Part shown: positions 1 to 9,429 of the stretch, piece after piece
Layout of the letters: each line of letters starts with the position of its first letter
Position numbering within the stretch: position 1 is the stretch's first letter
DNA from: Falsiroseomonas tokyonensis
GTDB lineage: Bacteria; Pseudomonadota; Alphaproteobacteria; Acetobacterales; Acetobacteraceae
Direction: 5' to 3'
Assembly (NCBI RefSeq): GCF_019024325.1
Contig: NZ_JAFNJS010000003.1
Coordinates: forward strand, 310,001-374,000
Length of the DNA: 64,000 bases
The notes under the pieces: model-generated
What the model saw: the letters and a program-made list of their open reading frames with translations, nothing else
What the model was told of the DNA's origin: nothing
Database searches by the model: none
Position numbers and translations under genes: made by a program

Positions 1-2039
1 AAGCGCTGCGCCAGGGCCACCGGATCATAGGGGATGGGGCTGTCGGAGCCGACCAGGACGGAGCCCGGCATCAGCAGCAGCGTATGCGGAAAGACCGCGG
101 CGAAGGTCGCCACCACGCGCCGGCTCGGCCCCCACTGCACATAGATCCCGCCCGGCGCCAGCCGCGCCCGCACCTGCTGCAGGAATTCCGCCGAATAGAG
201 CAGGCCGGAATGCGACCCCTCCGGCAGGATCGCATCGGCCTGGATCACGTCGTACAGCTCCTCCCCCCGCGCCAGGGCGCGGCGGCCATCGCCATATTCC
301 AGGTCCCAGCGCGGATTGGTCACCATCTCGGCGATCGGGCTGCCGGGGTAGCGGGCGGCGATCTGCGCATGCGCGGTCAGCACCGGCCCCACCAGCTCGA
401 TCGCGCGCACCGATTGCGTGGCGGGCGAGACGCCGGCCGCCCAGGGCGTGCCGCCGGAGCCGATGCCGATGCAGAGGACCTTCTTGGGATCCGGATGCAG
501 CAGCGGCCCGACCGCGCCCAGGAACTGGTGGATCGGCAGGAAGGGAATGCGGCCCTGGCTGAAGCCCTGGATGAAGAAGGGCCCGTGCGGGCCGAGCTCG
601 GGCCGGTTGTCGTCGCGGAAGAAGGCGATGCCGGAGCGGTCCTCAGACCAGGCGACCAGCTGGCCCGGCTTCTCGGCATGCAGGCGGGACCACAGCGCGG
701 CATTGCCCGGCAGCGCCACCAGCGCCAGGGCGCAGGCCGCCGCCAGCGCCATCTCCGGCTTCCGCCCCCGGCCCGCGCGCCAGAGCCAGCCCAGCAGCAG
801 CAGCAGCGACAGCGCCGCCAGCAGCCGCAGCGTGCCCGCGGTGCCGATGAGGTGGAAGGTCACCAGCCCGGTCAGGATCGACCCCGCCGCATTGCCCAGG
901 ATGTTGAACAGCTGCACCCAGCCGACGCGGGCGCCGACGCTCGCCAGGTCCTGCTGCACGGCGCGCTGCACGAAGGGGAAGGTCATGCCGATGAGGAAGC
1001 TCGGCGGGCCCACCACGGCCAGCGTCAGCAGCACCGTCGTCACCAGCCCGCCATCGCGCAGCCGCTGCAGATCGGCCGAGACGAACTGGTTGATCGGCCA
1101 GTGCGGCAGCGCCCAGACCAGCAGCAGGATCAGCGCCGCCCCCAGGGCGAAGCCGCCCGCCTGGGTCAGGAAGAAGGCCGGCCGCGGATCGCGCATCCGC
1201 CGCACAAGGCGGGAGGCCACCGCGATCCCGGCGCCATCCGCCAGCAGGAAGATGCCGAGCACGGTGGGGAAGAGATAGGCGTGGTACTGGCCGATCTGCC
1301 CCATCAGCCGGACCCAGACGATCTCCATCGCCACGATGATATAGCCCGAGAGAAAGACCAGCAGGCACCACAGCCGCAGGCTGCCGAAGGGCTCGGCCTG
1401 GGTGGCGGCGACCCGGCGCGGCGCCGGGGGCGGCGGCGCGATGCGGGACAGGCCCGGCAGCAGGGTCAGCGCCAGCAGCGCGGCCAGCACATCCAGCCCT
1501 GCCGCCAGGGCGAGCGCGCCGACGAAGCCCAGATGCCCCACCAGCACCCAGCCGCCGAGCAGCGCGCCCAGCCCGGCCCCCAGCGTGTTCAGCCCGTAGA
1601 GGCTGCCGATGCGCTCCGCCACCGTGTCCAGGCTGGTGGCCACCGCGCGGGCCAGCAGGGGCAGGGAGGCGCCCATCAGCGTCGTCGGCAGCACCAGGCC
1701 CGCGAAGCACAGCGCGAAGATCGCCACCGGGCTGTCCACCACCCCGGCCAGGTCTGTGGCCAGCAGGTCATAGAGGAACAGCTTGGAGACCAGCGCGAAG
1801 CCCGCCACGCCGGCCTCCGCCAGGGCGAAGCCCAGCAGGGCATGGAAGGGCGAAAGCCGGTCCGCCAGCCGGGCGCCCAGGATGGAGCCGAGCCCCAGCC
1901 CGGCCAGGAAGGCGCCCACCACCAGGGCGGCCGAGACCGTGTCGGAGCCCGCGAAGATGCCGAGCATCCGCTGCCAGACGATCTGGCAGAGCAGGGCGGC
2001 AAAGCCCGAGCAGAAGAAAGCGATCGCCAGACGCGGCAT
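1..2039 (-). CDS. Fused multispan membrane / spermidine-synthase-like protein (3' end off window)
   Basis: The reading frame starts with ATG at 2039 and stays open to base 1, so the C-terminus is missing (about 679 residues visible). The N-terminal half is a chain of hydrophobic segments beginning MPRLAIAFFCSGFAALLCQI, typical of the fused MFS/spermidine-synthase family. The C-terminal half is a Rossmann methyltransferase-like fold with the nucleotide-type loop GIGSGG, then GDGRRAL, then YDVIQADAILPEG near bases 200-240. In true aminopropyltransferases the last motif reads D-S-x-D-P; here only the first Asp is kept, so spermidine synthesis is doubtful. The product is probably an inner-membrane protein of unknown substrate. 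It is divergent from the TPP enzyme gene at 2248. Confidence 0.85.
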   Translation of the reverse strand, partial: MPRLAIAFFCSGFAALLCQIVWQRMLGIFAGSDTVSAALVVGAFLAGLGLGSILGARLADRLSPFHALLGFALAEAGVAGFALVSKLFLYDLLATDLAGVVDSPVAIFALCFAGLVLPTTLMGASLPLLARAVATSLDTVAERIGSLYGLNTLGAGLGALLGGWVLVGHLGFVGALALAAGLDVLAALLALTLLPGLSRIAPPPPAPRRVAATQAEPFGSLRLWCLLVFLSGYIIVAMEIVWVRLMGQIGQYHAYLFPTVLGIFLLADGAGIAVASRLVRRMRDPRPAFFLTQAGGFALGAALILLLVWALPHWPINQFVSADLQRLRDGGLVTTVLLTLAVVGPPSFLIGMTFPFVQRAVQQDLASVGARVGWVQLFNILGNAAGSILTGLVTFHLIGTAGTLRLLAALSLLLLLGWLWRAGRGRKPEMALAAACALALVALPGNAALWSRLHAEKPGQLVAWSEDRSGIAFFRDDNRPELGPHGPFFIQGFSQGRIPFLPIHQFLGAVGPLLHPDPKKVLCIGIGSGGTPWAAGVSPATQSVRAIELVGPVLTAHAQIAARYPGSPIAEMVTNPRWDLEYGDGRRALARGEELYDVIQADAILPEGSHSGLLYSAEFLQQVRARLAPGGIYVQWGPSRRVVATFAAVFPHTLLLMPGSVLVGSDSPIPYDPVALAQR

Positions 2040-2162
2040 TCCCGAGAGTCCCCCTTGGCGCGGGAGCCCCCCTCCTCACGCAACCGTCATCTTCCTTCGA
2101 AGATTGCGAGACGTAAATCACCCGGTAAGGAAGTCCGGGCCGATGGCACCCCGCTTCCGCCC

Positions 2163-2200
2163 GCCCCACCCTTGCGGCTGCGCCCCACCCTTGCGGCTGC
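2163..2200. repeat. Direct 19-bp tandem duplication
   Basis: GCCCCACCCTTGCGGCTGC occurs twice head to tail (2163-2181 and 2182-2200) in the 208-bp gap between the divergent genes at 2039 and 2248. It lies just upstream of the GTG start at 2248 and is probably a slippage duplication. No function can be read from it. Confidence 0.8.
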
Positions 2201-2247
2201 GCCCGGGCCCGCGCACCTTGCGGCCCTGTCGTTCGGGGAGGATTGCG

Positions 2248-3789
2248 GTGAACGGAGCCGAGAGTCTGGTGCACACCCTGCTAGGGGCGGGGGTCGATAC
2301 CTGCTTCGCCAATCCTGGCACCAGCGAGATGCATTTCGTCGCGGCCCTGGACCGCATCCCCGGCATGCGCTGCGTGCTGGGCCTGCAGGAGAATGTCGTC
2401 ACCGGCATGGCGGATGGCTATTTCCGCATGTCCGGCAAGCCGGCCGCGACGCTGCTGCATTGCGGCCCGGGCCTGGCGAACGGCCTTGCCAACCTCCACA
2501 ATGCCCGCCGGGCGCGCTCCGCCATGGTGAACTGCGTCGGCGATCAGGCGACCTACCACCGCCCGCTGGATGCGCAGCTGACCGCCGATACCGAGGGTTT
2601 TGCGCGCGGCGTCTCCGGCTGGGTCCGCACCGTGGAGAAGGCGACGGAGGTGGCGCGGGATGCCGCGGTGGCCGTGCAGGCGGCGCGCACCTCCCCGGGC
2701 CAGATCGCGACGCTGATCCTGCCCTCGGATACCTGCTGGGACGAGGCGCCAGGCGGCCCCGCCGCCGCCCTGCCGGTGCCCGCCGCGCCGCAGGCCGATC
2801 CGCTGGCCATCCACAACGCCGCGAAGGCGCTGCGCAGCCGGCAGAATGTGCTGATCCTGCTGGGCGGCCTGGCGCTGACCAGCGAAGCGCAGGCGCTGGC
2901 CTGGCGCATCGCCCAGGCAACCGGCGCGCATGTGCTGGCCGAGATGTCGAACAGCCGGGTCGAGCGCGGCCAGGGCCGCATGCAGCTGGAGCGCGTGCCC
3001 TATCCGGTCGACCTCGCGATCGAGGCGCTGAAGCCCTACACCACCATCATCCTGGTCAATTCCAAGGCGCCGGTCGGCTTCTTCGCCTATCCCAACAAGC
3101 CGTCCCGCCACCACCGGGAAGACGCCGACATCCTGCTGCTGACGCGCTACGAGGCCGACCCGATCCAGGCGCTGACCGCGCTGGCCGAGGAGCTTGGCGC
3201 GCCGGAGGCTGCCATCCCCAGCCCGGGGCCCCGGCCCGAGGCCGTGCGCGGCACGCCGACGCCGGAAGGCCTGGCGCAGACGCTGGCCGCGCTGATGCCG
3301 GACCATGCCGTGGTCGCCGACGAATCCGTCTCCTTCGGCCGCGGCTTCTACAAGTTCACCCATGCCGCGCCGGCGCATGACTGGCTGCATATCACCGGCG
3401 GCGCCATCGGCTGCGGCATCCCGCTGGCCACCGGGGCGGCCATCGGCGCCCCAGGCCGGCGGGTGATCAACCTGCAGGCCGATGGCTCCGGCATGTACAC
3501 GCTGCAGGGGTTGTGGACCCAGGCGCGCGAGAAGCTGCCGGTGACGACCATCGTCATCTCCAACCGCAAGTACCAGATCCTGATCGGCGAATATCACGGC
3601 GTCGGCGCCAATCCAGGCCGCACGGCGATGGACATGCTGGACCTCGGCAATCCGGACCTCGACTGGGTGAAGCTGGCCAATGGCATGGGCGTCGAGGCCG
3701 CGCGCACCAATACGCTGGAAGGCGTGGCGGACCTGATGCGCCAGAGCTTTGCGAGTGACGGGCCGTTCCTCATCGAGATGGAAGTCTGA
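2248..3789 (+). CDS. Thiamine-diphosphate-dependent enzyme, acetolactate synthase large-subunit-like
   Basis: The 513-residue protein has the three-domain TPP enzyme fold. The N-terminal pyrimidine-binding domain carries GLQENVVTGMADGY with the cofactor-activating Glu, the middle domain is around residues 185-320, and the C-terminal diphosphate-binding domain has ADGSGMYTLQGLWTQ. Start GTG 2248 is chosen because a GGGGAGG ribosome site lies 5-6 bases upstream and homologues begin NGAESLVHTLL. The family includes acetolactate synthase, benzoylformate decarboxylase and related 2-oxo-acid enzymes. No small regulatory subunit gene is nearby, so a branched-chain biosynthetic role is unlikely and a catabolic decarboxylase or carboligase is the better guess. 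It lies 5 bp upstream of the SDR-fold gene, so the two are probably one operon. Confidence 0.85.
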   Translation: MNGAESLVHTLLGAGVDTCFANPGTSEMHFVAALDRIPGMRCVLGLQENVVTGMADGYFRMSGKPAATLLHCGPGLANGLANLHNARRARSAMVNCVGDQATYHRPLDAQLTADTEGFARGVSGWVRTVEKATEVARDAAVAVQAARTSPGQIATLILPSDTCWDEAPGGPAAALPVPAAPQADPLAIHNAAKALRSRQNVLILLGGLALTSEAQALAWRIAQATGAHVLAEMSNSRVERGQGRMQLERVPYPVDLAIEALKPYTTIILVNSKAPVGFFAYPNKPSRHHREDADILLLTRYEADPIQALTALAEELGAPEAAIPSPGPRPEAVRGTPTPEGLAQTLAALMPDHAVVADESVSFGRGFYKFTHAAPAHDWLHITGGAIGCGIPLATGAAIGAPGRRVINLQADGSGMYTLQGLWTQAREKLPVTTIVISNRKYQILIGEYHGVGANPGRTAMDMLDLGNPDLDWVKLANGMGVEAARTNTLEGVADLMRQSFASDGPFLIEMEV

Positions 3790-3794
3790 CGCGC

Positions 3795-4568
3795 ATGGAC
3801 ATGAACCTTGCCGGCCGCCGCGTGCTGATCACCGGCGGCTCGAAGGGCATCGGCCTGGCCTGCGCCCAGGCCTTCGCGGCGGAGGGCTGCGACCTGGTGC
3901 TGGTCGGGCGCGATGCCGCGACCCTGGGCCAAGCCGCGGATACGGTGCGCGGCGCAGCGCAGGTGCGGGTGGAGACGCTGGCCGCCGACCTGTCCCAGCC
4001 GAATGAGCGCGAGCGGCTGCACGCCGCCTTCCCGGAGGTGGACATCCTGGTGAACAATGCCGGCGCCATCCCGTCCGGCCGGCTGCAGGACATCCCCTTC
4101 GCCCGCTGGCAGCAGGCCTGGGACCTCAAGGTCCTCGGCTATATCCACATGTGCCAGCTCTACTATGCGGGCATGGAGGCCAGGGGCGCCGGCGTCATCC
4201 TGAACATCATCGGCATGGCCGGCCGCGCCCCGCGCATGGGCTATATCTGCGGCGGCACCGGCAATGCGGCGCTGATCGCCTTCACCTCGGCGCTCGGCGG
4301 CGCGGCGCAGGCCAGCGGCGTCCGGGTGCTGGGCATCAACCCGGCAGCGACCCGGACGGACCGCATGGAAACCCAGGCCCGGGTCAATGCCCAGCTGAAG
4401 TTCGGCGATCCCGAGCGCTGGGCGGAGACGCTCACCGGCCTGCCCTATGGCCGCGCCATCGAGGCGGCGGAGATCGCCGATCTCTCGGTCTTCCTCGCCT
4501 CGCCGCGGGCGGCCTATGTGAACGGCACCGTGGTGGATGTGGATGGCGGCGGCATGTTCCGCGGCTGA
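3795..4568 (+). CDS. SDR-fold protein lacking the canonical catalytic residues
   Basis: This 257-residue Rossmann protein has the short-chain dehydrogenase cofactor loop TGGSKGIG (residues 13-20) and the NNAG motif (87-90). The usual active site is not present. At the YxxxK position the sequence is GGTGN (residues 153-157), so Tyr and Lys are replaced by Gly and Asn. The catalytic Ser strand reads LNIIGMAG instead of NISS. The Tyr at 150 is three residues out of register. The fold end VNGTVVDVDGG is normal. Starting 5 bp after the TPP enzyme, it is probably co-transcribed. It may bind NAD(P) without classical SDR chemistry, or use other residues. Fold assignment is strong; function is unknown. 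Confidence 0.85.
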   Translation: MDMNLAGRRVLITGGSKGIGLACAQAFAAEGCDLVLVGRDAATLGQAADTVRGAAQVRVETLAADLSQPNERERLHAAFPEVDILVNNAGAIPSGRLQDIPFARWQQAWDLKVLGYIHMCQLYYAGMEARGAGVILNIIGMAGRAPRMGYICGGTGNAALIAFTSALGGAAQASGVRVLGINPAATRTDRMETQARVNAQLKFGDPERWAETLTGLPYGRAIEAAEIADLSVFLASPRAAYVNGTVVDVDGGGMFRG

Positions 4569-4808
4569 TCCGCCGCGGCGCGATCGCGGATCGCGCCGCA
4601 CCCAGCTGCAGCCGGGGCCGCAACGCTGCGCGGCGGCAAGTCTTGCCCATTTCAACCGGCGCGCGGGTCTGGCACACGAGTAGTTGCCGCGCCCTTTTTG
4701 TCATGTCAGCATCGCAATGTTGTGGACAGGTCCGGTTCGGCAGCGCCGCAATGTCGCTGAGGATGCGCCGAAGAGCGAAACCAGGGAGCCGGACAGGGTG
4801 ATCCAGGC

Positions 4809-7043
4809 ATGAGCATCCGCACCAGATTGCTCTGGCTCGCCCTCATCGCCATGGTCGTGCCGGCGCTTTTGCTGGGGCTGCGTTCCTTCGCCGAACGGCA
4901 GGCACAGATCGACCTCGCGACGCGCAGGCTTGCCGACACCGCCGTCGACGTCGCCCGCGACATCGAGGTGCGCATCCTGAGCACGGGGCAATTGCTCTTC
5001 GGCCTGGCCCGGGCGCCGGAGCTGCAGAGGCAGAGCCGGGAAGGCTGCTCGCTTTTCCTGGCCCGGGTGCGCGCCCAGTATCCCCAATATACCGGCCTGC
5101 TGACGACGGACCGCGAGGGCCGGCTGTTCTGCGACTCCCTGCAATCCGGGCGGGAGGTCAGCTTCGTCGACCGGAGCTATTTCCAGCGGGCGCTGACGAC
5201 GGAGGACGGCCTCATCCTCGATTCCGCCTTCGGGCGGATGAGCGGCAGTGCCGTGCTGCAGGTGGTGCGGCCGGTACGCAACCTGGCCGGCGACCTGGAG
5301 CTGGTGCTGCTGGCAGGGCTCGACCTGACGCGGCTGGTGCGAGAGGAGCTGCGGCTGCTGGTGCCGGGGGTCGAGGTGCTGCTGGTGGATTCCCAGGGCA
5401 CGGTGCTGGTCTGGGAGCCCGACCCGTCCCGCGCTTCGCAGCTGGGCGAGTCGATCCTTAACGCGCCGCTTGGTCGCTTCGCCCTTGCCGCCGGTGCCGG
5501 ACAGACGACGGAGCTGCGCGATGAGAAGGGCGCCGCCATGATCTGGGCCACCGGCACGGCCCCGCATGTGGGCCAGGCGGGGCTGCGCATCCTGGTGGGG
5601 CAGAACCGCCAGGCGCTGGTCGCGCCGGCGGATCGGCGGCTGCGGCAGGACCTGCTGATCCTCGCTTTGCTCTGCCTGGTGCTGGGTGGCGCCGTCTGGG
5701 CGATCGGCGAGGTCGCGATCCGCCGCGAGATCGGCCGCATCGCCGCCATGGCCAGGCGCCTCGGCCAGGGCGACCTGACCGCGCGCATCGCGCCGCCGCA
5801 TCCGGGCGGGGAACTCGGCGGGCTGATCGCGGTGCTGAACCGCAGCGCTGACTCGCTGCAGCAGCAGCGGGACGCCATCGGCGATCTGAACCGCAAGCTG
5901 CTGCAGGCGCAGCGGATGGAAGCGGTGGGCCAGCTGACCGGCGGGCTGGCGCATGACTTCAACAACCTGCTGACCGTCATCATCGGCAGCGCCGAATTGC
6001 TGGCGGAGCGGCTGCAGCAGGAAGAGGAACTGCTGCAACTGGCCGAGACCACCCGCACGGCGGCGGAACGCGGCGGGGAGCTGACGCGCAGCCTGCTCGC
6101 CTTCGCCCGCCGCCAGCCGCTGGAGCCGCGCGCCACCGACCTGGGCGCGGAGATCCTGCGCATCGAACTGCTGCTGCGCCGCACGCTGGGCGAGCATGTG
6201 GTCTGCCGCCTGGACCTGGAGCCGGGCCTGCCCTCCGCCCTGGTGGACGCGGCGCAGCTGGAGGCGGCGCTGCTGAACCTGGCGCTGAACGCGCGCGATG
6301 CCATGCCCGATGGCGGGCAGCTGACGGTGGAGACGGGCCTCACCGAGCTGGATGCCGCCTATGCCGCACAGAACGAGGAGGTGACGCCGGGCGAATACCT
6401 GGTGATCGCCGTCACCGATACCGGCTGCGGCATGACGCCGGAGGTGATGGCCCAGGCCTTCGAGCCCTTCTTCACCACCAAGGAATTCGGCCGTGGCAGC
6501 GGCCTCGGCCTCAGCATGGTCTATGGCTTCGTCAAGCAGTCCCAGGGCCATGTGAAGATCTATTCGGAGCCCGGCCACGGCACGAGCGTAAAGATCTACC
6601 TGCCGCGCGCCGCGAAGTCCGATGTCGTGCGCCGCCCGCCGCTGGCGCCGGCCGCCGCCCTGCCCGGAGGGACCGAGGCGGTGCTGGTGGTGGAAGACGA
6701 CGCGCTGGTGCGCGGCCATGTGGTGGGGGAGCTGAAGCATCTCGGCTACCGCGTGCTGGCCGCGGGCAATGGGCAGGAGGCGATGGCGGTGCTGCACAGC
6801 GCGGCCGAGGTCGATGTGCTGTTCACCGATGTGGTGATGCCCGGCGGCATGTCCGGCCCGCAGCTGGCAGAAGCCGCGCTGCGCATGCGGCCCGGCCTGC
6901 GCGTGCTGTACACCTCCGGCTATACCGAGAATGCCGTGGTGCATCACGGCAGGCTGGACCCCGGCGTGGTGCTGCTGTCCAAGCCCTATCGCCGGCAGGA
7001 ACTGGCCGAGAAGCTACGCCACGTGCTCCGCACGGCTGGTTGA
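4809..7043 (+). CDS. Hybrid sensor histidine kinase with receiver domain
   Basis: This is a 744-residue membrane sensor. Two hydrophobic segments (about residues 7-25 and 277-300) flank a periplasmic dCache-like region. A HAMP segment (about 300-350), a HisKA domain with GGLAHDFNNLL (His382 the phosphoacceptor), an HATPase_c domain (N box NLALNARDAM, then TDTGCGM and GSGLGLSMVYG), and a C-terminal receiver with Asp674 in LFTDVVMPGG follow. The domain order is that of kinases that can phosphorylate their own receiver and signal onward. No output regulator is adjacent, so the target is unknown. The gene ends 27 bp from the convergent murA. Confidence 0.93.
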   Translation: MSIRTRLLWLALIAMVVPALLLGLRSFAERQAQIDLATRRLADTAVDVARDIEVRILSTGQLLFGLARAPELQRQSREGCSLFLARVRAQYPQYTGLLTTDREGRLFCDSLQSGREVSFVDRSYFQRALTTEDGLILDSAFGRMSGSAVLQVVRPVRNLAGDLELVLLAGLDLTRLVREELRLLVPGVEVLLVDSQGTVLVWEPDPSRASQLGESILNAPLGRFALAAGAGQTTELRDEKGAAMIWATGTAPHVGQAGLRILVGQNRQALVAPADRRLRQDLLILALLCLVLGGAVWAIGEVAIRREIGRIAAMARRLGQGDLTARIAPPHPGGELGGLIAVLNRSADSLQQQRDAIGDLNRKLLQAQRMEAVGQLTGGLAHDFNNLLTVIIGSAELLAERLQQEEELLQLAETTRTAAERGGELTRSLLAFARRQPLEPRATDLGAEILRIELLLRRTLGEHVVCRLDLEPGLPSALVDAAQLEAALLNLALNARDAMPDGGQLTVETGLTELDAAYAAQNEEVTPGEYLVIAVTDTGCGMTPEVMAQAFEPFFTTKEFGRGSGLGLSMVYGFVKQSQGHVKIYSEPGHGTSVKIYLPRAAKSDVVRRPPLAPAAALPGGTEAVLVVEDDALVRGHVVGELKHLGYRVLAAGNGQEAMAVLHSAAEVDVLFTDVVMPGGMSGPQLAEAALRMRPGLRVLYTSGYTENAVVHHGRLDPGVVLLSKPYRRQELAEKLRHVLRTAG

Positions 7044-7070
7044 GCGCGGCTTGGCGCGCCCTGCGCCGGA

Positions 7071-8339
7071 TCAGACCCGCTCGATCGCCGCGCCCACGGC
7101 CGAAAGCTTGCGCTCGATCGCCTCATAGCCGCGATCCAGGTGATAGACGCGGTTGACGATCGTCTCCCCCTGCGCCGCCAGACCCGCCAGGACCAGGGAG
7201 ACGCTGGCGCGCAGGTCGGTCGCCATCACCGGGGCGCCGGACAGCTTCGGCACGCCGCGCACGATGGCTGACTGGCCGTGATACTTGATGCGCGCCCCCA
7301 TGCGGGTGAGTTCCGGCACATGCATGAAGCGGTTCTCGAAGATCGTCTCCGTGATCATGGAGGCGCCCTCGGCGACGCACATCAGCGCCATGAACTGCGC
7401 CTGCATGTCGGTGGCGAAGCCGGGGAAGGGCTCGGTCATCACATCGGCGCCGCGCAGGCCGCCCTTGCGGGTGATGCGCAGCCCCTCCGTCTCCTCCGCC
7501 ACATCCACCCCGCATTCGCGCATGGTCCGCACCACGGCGCCGAGGTCGACCATCCGCGCGCCTTCCAGCAGCAGCGTGCCGCCGGTGATGGCCGCGGCGC
7601 AGGCATAGGTGCCGGCCTCGATGCGGTCGGGGATGATCGGGTGGGTGGCGGCGCCGAGCTGCTTCACGCCCTCGATCACCAGGCGGTCCGTGCCGATGCC
7701 CTCGATCCGCGCGCCCATGCGCATCAGGCACATGGCGAGGTCGCCGATCTCCGGCTCCCGCGCCGCATTCACCAGCTCCGTCGTGCCCTCGGCCAGGGCT
7801 GCGGCCATCAGCAGGTTCTCGGTGGCGCCGACGCTGACCTGGGGGAAGATGATCTTGGCGCCGCGCAGGAAATGCCCGGCGCCGGTGGCCGGCGCCTTCG
7901 CATGCATGTAGCCGCCTTCCAGGTCGAAGACGGCGCCCATCTGCTCCAGCCCCTTGATGTGCAGGTCCACCGGCCTGGTGCCGATGGCGCAGCCGCCGGG
8001 CAGGGAGACCCGCGCCTCCCCGAAGCGGGCCAGCAGCGGGCCCATCACCAGGACGGAGGCGCGCATCTTGCGCACCAGGTCATAGGGCGCTTCCAGATTG
8101 TCGGCGGCACCGGACAGCACCAGGCGGCGCTGCGCCTTGTCGTGCTCGACCTTCATGCCGTGCTGCACCAGCAGGGCGCGCATGGTGGCGATATCCGCCA
8201 GGTCCGGCGCATTCTCGAGCACCAGCGGCCCGTCGGAGAGCAGGCCGGCGGCCATCAGCGGCAGGGTGGCGTTCTTGGCGCCGCCGATCGGGATGCTGCC
8301 GGAGAGCGGCTTGCCGCCGCGGATGCGGATGCGGTCCAT
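7071..8339 (-). CDS. murA: UDP-N-acetylglucosamine 1-carboxyvinyltransferase
   Basis: The 422-residue enzyme transfers enolpyruvate from PEP to UDP-GlcNAc, the first committed step of peptidoglycan synthesis in the cytosol. The substrate-binding pair K22-N23 lies in [10 protein letters not shown]. The mobile loop [12 protein letters not shown] holds the catalytic cysteine C117, the fosfomycin target. Start ATG 8339 follows an AGGAAGG ribosome site and gives the normal family length; an upstream in-frame extension exists but does not match the family. It lies about 94 bp downstream of dcd on the same strand. Confidence 0.97.
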   Translation of the reverse strand: MDRIRIRGGKPLSGSIPIGGAKNATLPLMAAGLLSDGPLVLENAPDLADIATMRALLVQHGMKVEHDKAQRRLVLSGAADNLEAPYDLVRKMRASVLVMGPLLARFGEARVSLPGGCAIGTRPVDLHIKGLEQMGAVFDLEGGYMHAKAPATGAGHFLRGAKIIFPQVSVGATENLLMAAALAEGTTELVNAAREPEIGDLAMCLMRMGARIEGIGTDRLVIEGVKQLGAATHPIIPDRIEAGTYACAAAITGGTLLLEGARMVDLGAVVRTMRECGVDVAEETEGLRITRKGGLRGADVMTEPFPGFATDMQAQFMALMCVAEGASMITETIFENRFMHVPELTRMGARIKYHGQSAIVRGVPKLSGAPVMATDLRASVSLVLAGLAAQGETIVNRVYHLDRGYEAIERKLSAVGAAIERV

Positions 8340-8433
8340 CAGAGGTACCTTCCTGGCGGGATGATCGAACCAAGGCGGGTGGCTGCAGGCCGCCCGAGGC
8401 CCCGAACGGGGCCCGCGGCCAATGCCGCGCGCT

Positions 8434-8988
8434 TCAAAGCCTCGGCAGCGAGACGCCGCGCTGGCCCATATACTTGCCCTTGCGGTCGGCATAGCTGACC
8501 TCGGGCGGCGCGCTGCCCTGCAGGAACAGGAACTGGCAGATGCCCTCATTGGCATAGATGCGGGCGGGCAGCGGCGTGGTGTTGCTGATCTCGATGGTCA
8601 CCTGGCCCTCCCATTCGGGCTCCAGCGGCGTGACGTTCACGATCAGCCCGCAGCGCGCATAGGTGGACTTGCCGAGGCAGATCACCAGCACGTCGCGCGG
8701 GATGCGGAAGTATTCGATCGTGTGGCACAGCACGAAGCTGTTCGGCGGGATGATGCAGGTCTCCCCCCGCCGCGTCACGAACCCCTGGTCGGAGAAGACC
8801 TTCGGATCCACCACCGCATTGTCGACGTTCGTAAAAATCTTGAACTCGTCGGCCAGGCGGGCGTCGTAGCCGTAGCTGGACAGGCCGTAGGAGATCACCC
8901 CCTCCCGCCGCTGCGATTCGACGAAGGGTTCGATCATTCCCGTTTCCTGCGCCATGCGGCGGATCCAGGTATCGGGCATGATGGACAT
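8434..8988 (-). CDS. dcd: dCTP deaminase
   Basis: The 184-residue enzyme deaminates dCTP to dUTP for thymidylate synthesis. It shows the family signatures [12 protein letters not shown] near the N-terminus, [10 protein letters not shown], and [18 protein letters not shown], which carries the catalytic Glu of the PLEPxWxGxxxxE block. Length is as expected for monofunctional proteobacterial Dcd. A small conserved ORF lies upstream on the same strand and murA downstream. Confidence 0.96.
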   Translation of the reverse strand: MSIMPDTWIRRMAQETGMIEPFVESQRREGVISYGLSSYGYDARLADEFKIFTNVDNAVVDPKVFSDQGFVTRRGETCIIPPNSFVLCHTIEYFRIPRDVLVICLGKSTYARCGLIVNVTPLEPEWEGQVTIEISNTTPLPARIYANEGICQFLFLQGSAPPEVSYADRKGKYMGQRGVSLPRL

Positions 8989-9074
8989 GGGGCGGCGGCC
9001 TTTGGGCGAAGGTGGTGGGGCGGGTTACCCGATGCGCGCCCGGGCGTCCAATGCCCGGGCCTTCGGGGTGGCCA

Positions 9075-9263
9075 TCAGTCCTCCGCCGGCGGCTCGGTGG
9101 CGGGCGGGGCGGCGCTTGGCGGGGCAATTTCAGGGGGCTCGGCCCGCGCCCGCGCCTGGGCCTTGCGCCGGCGCAGATTCTCCCGCAGCGCCGCCGCCAG
9201 CCGCGCTTCCCGCGCCAGCTGCGCCTCGGTCTTGCGGGATGCGGGGGCGGGCGGGTCATCCAT
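9075..9263 (-). CDS. Small conserved alphaproteobacterial-type protein
   Basis: A 62-residue ORF reads in from ATG 9263. The N-terminal half is a charged helix (KTEAQLAREARLAAALREN followed by LRRRKAQAR) resembling many short uncharacterised proteins of alphaproteobacteria that carry a LAxALRxNLxRRKAQ core. The second half is Pro/Ala/Glu-rich and probably disordered. It lies on the same strand as dcd and murA. The function is not known; the helix pattern suggests a nucleic-acid or protein contact but nothing more specific. Confidence 0.6.
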   Translation of the reverse strand: MDDPPAPASRKTEAQLAREARLAAALRENLRRRKAQARARAEPPEIAPPSAAPPATEPPAED

Positions 9264-9429
9264 GCCGGATGACGAACCGCGCCGGGCGTCGCCGGTCAAG
9301 CCCCGGGACGCCGCTGGGATCACCGTGGCGCGAGAACTGGCCGGCCGCACCCCCTGCCTCCATATCTTAACGAGACCTCGTCTCCGCCACCCGGCTAGCT
9401 CCGCGCCGCTGCGCAAGAGGGGCGGGACG

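Noticed and set aside
84-3380. 1098-codon rightward open frame antisense to the membrane/spermidine-synthase-like gene
   Set aside because: Its sequence is a Gln/Arg/His/Gly-rich shadow with no domain. The opposite strand encodes a membrane protein with SAM-binding motifs in a different frame.
4701-6947. 748-codon leftward open frame opposite the hybrid kinase
   Set aside because: No motif, His/Gln/Arg-rich; the kinase has every expected box on the plus strand.
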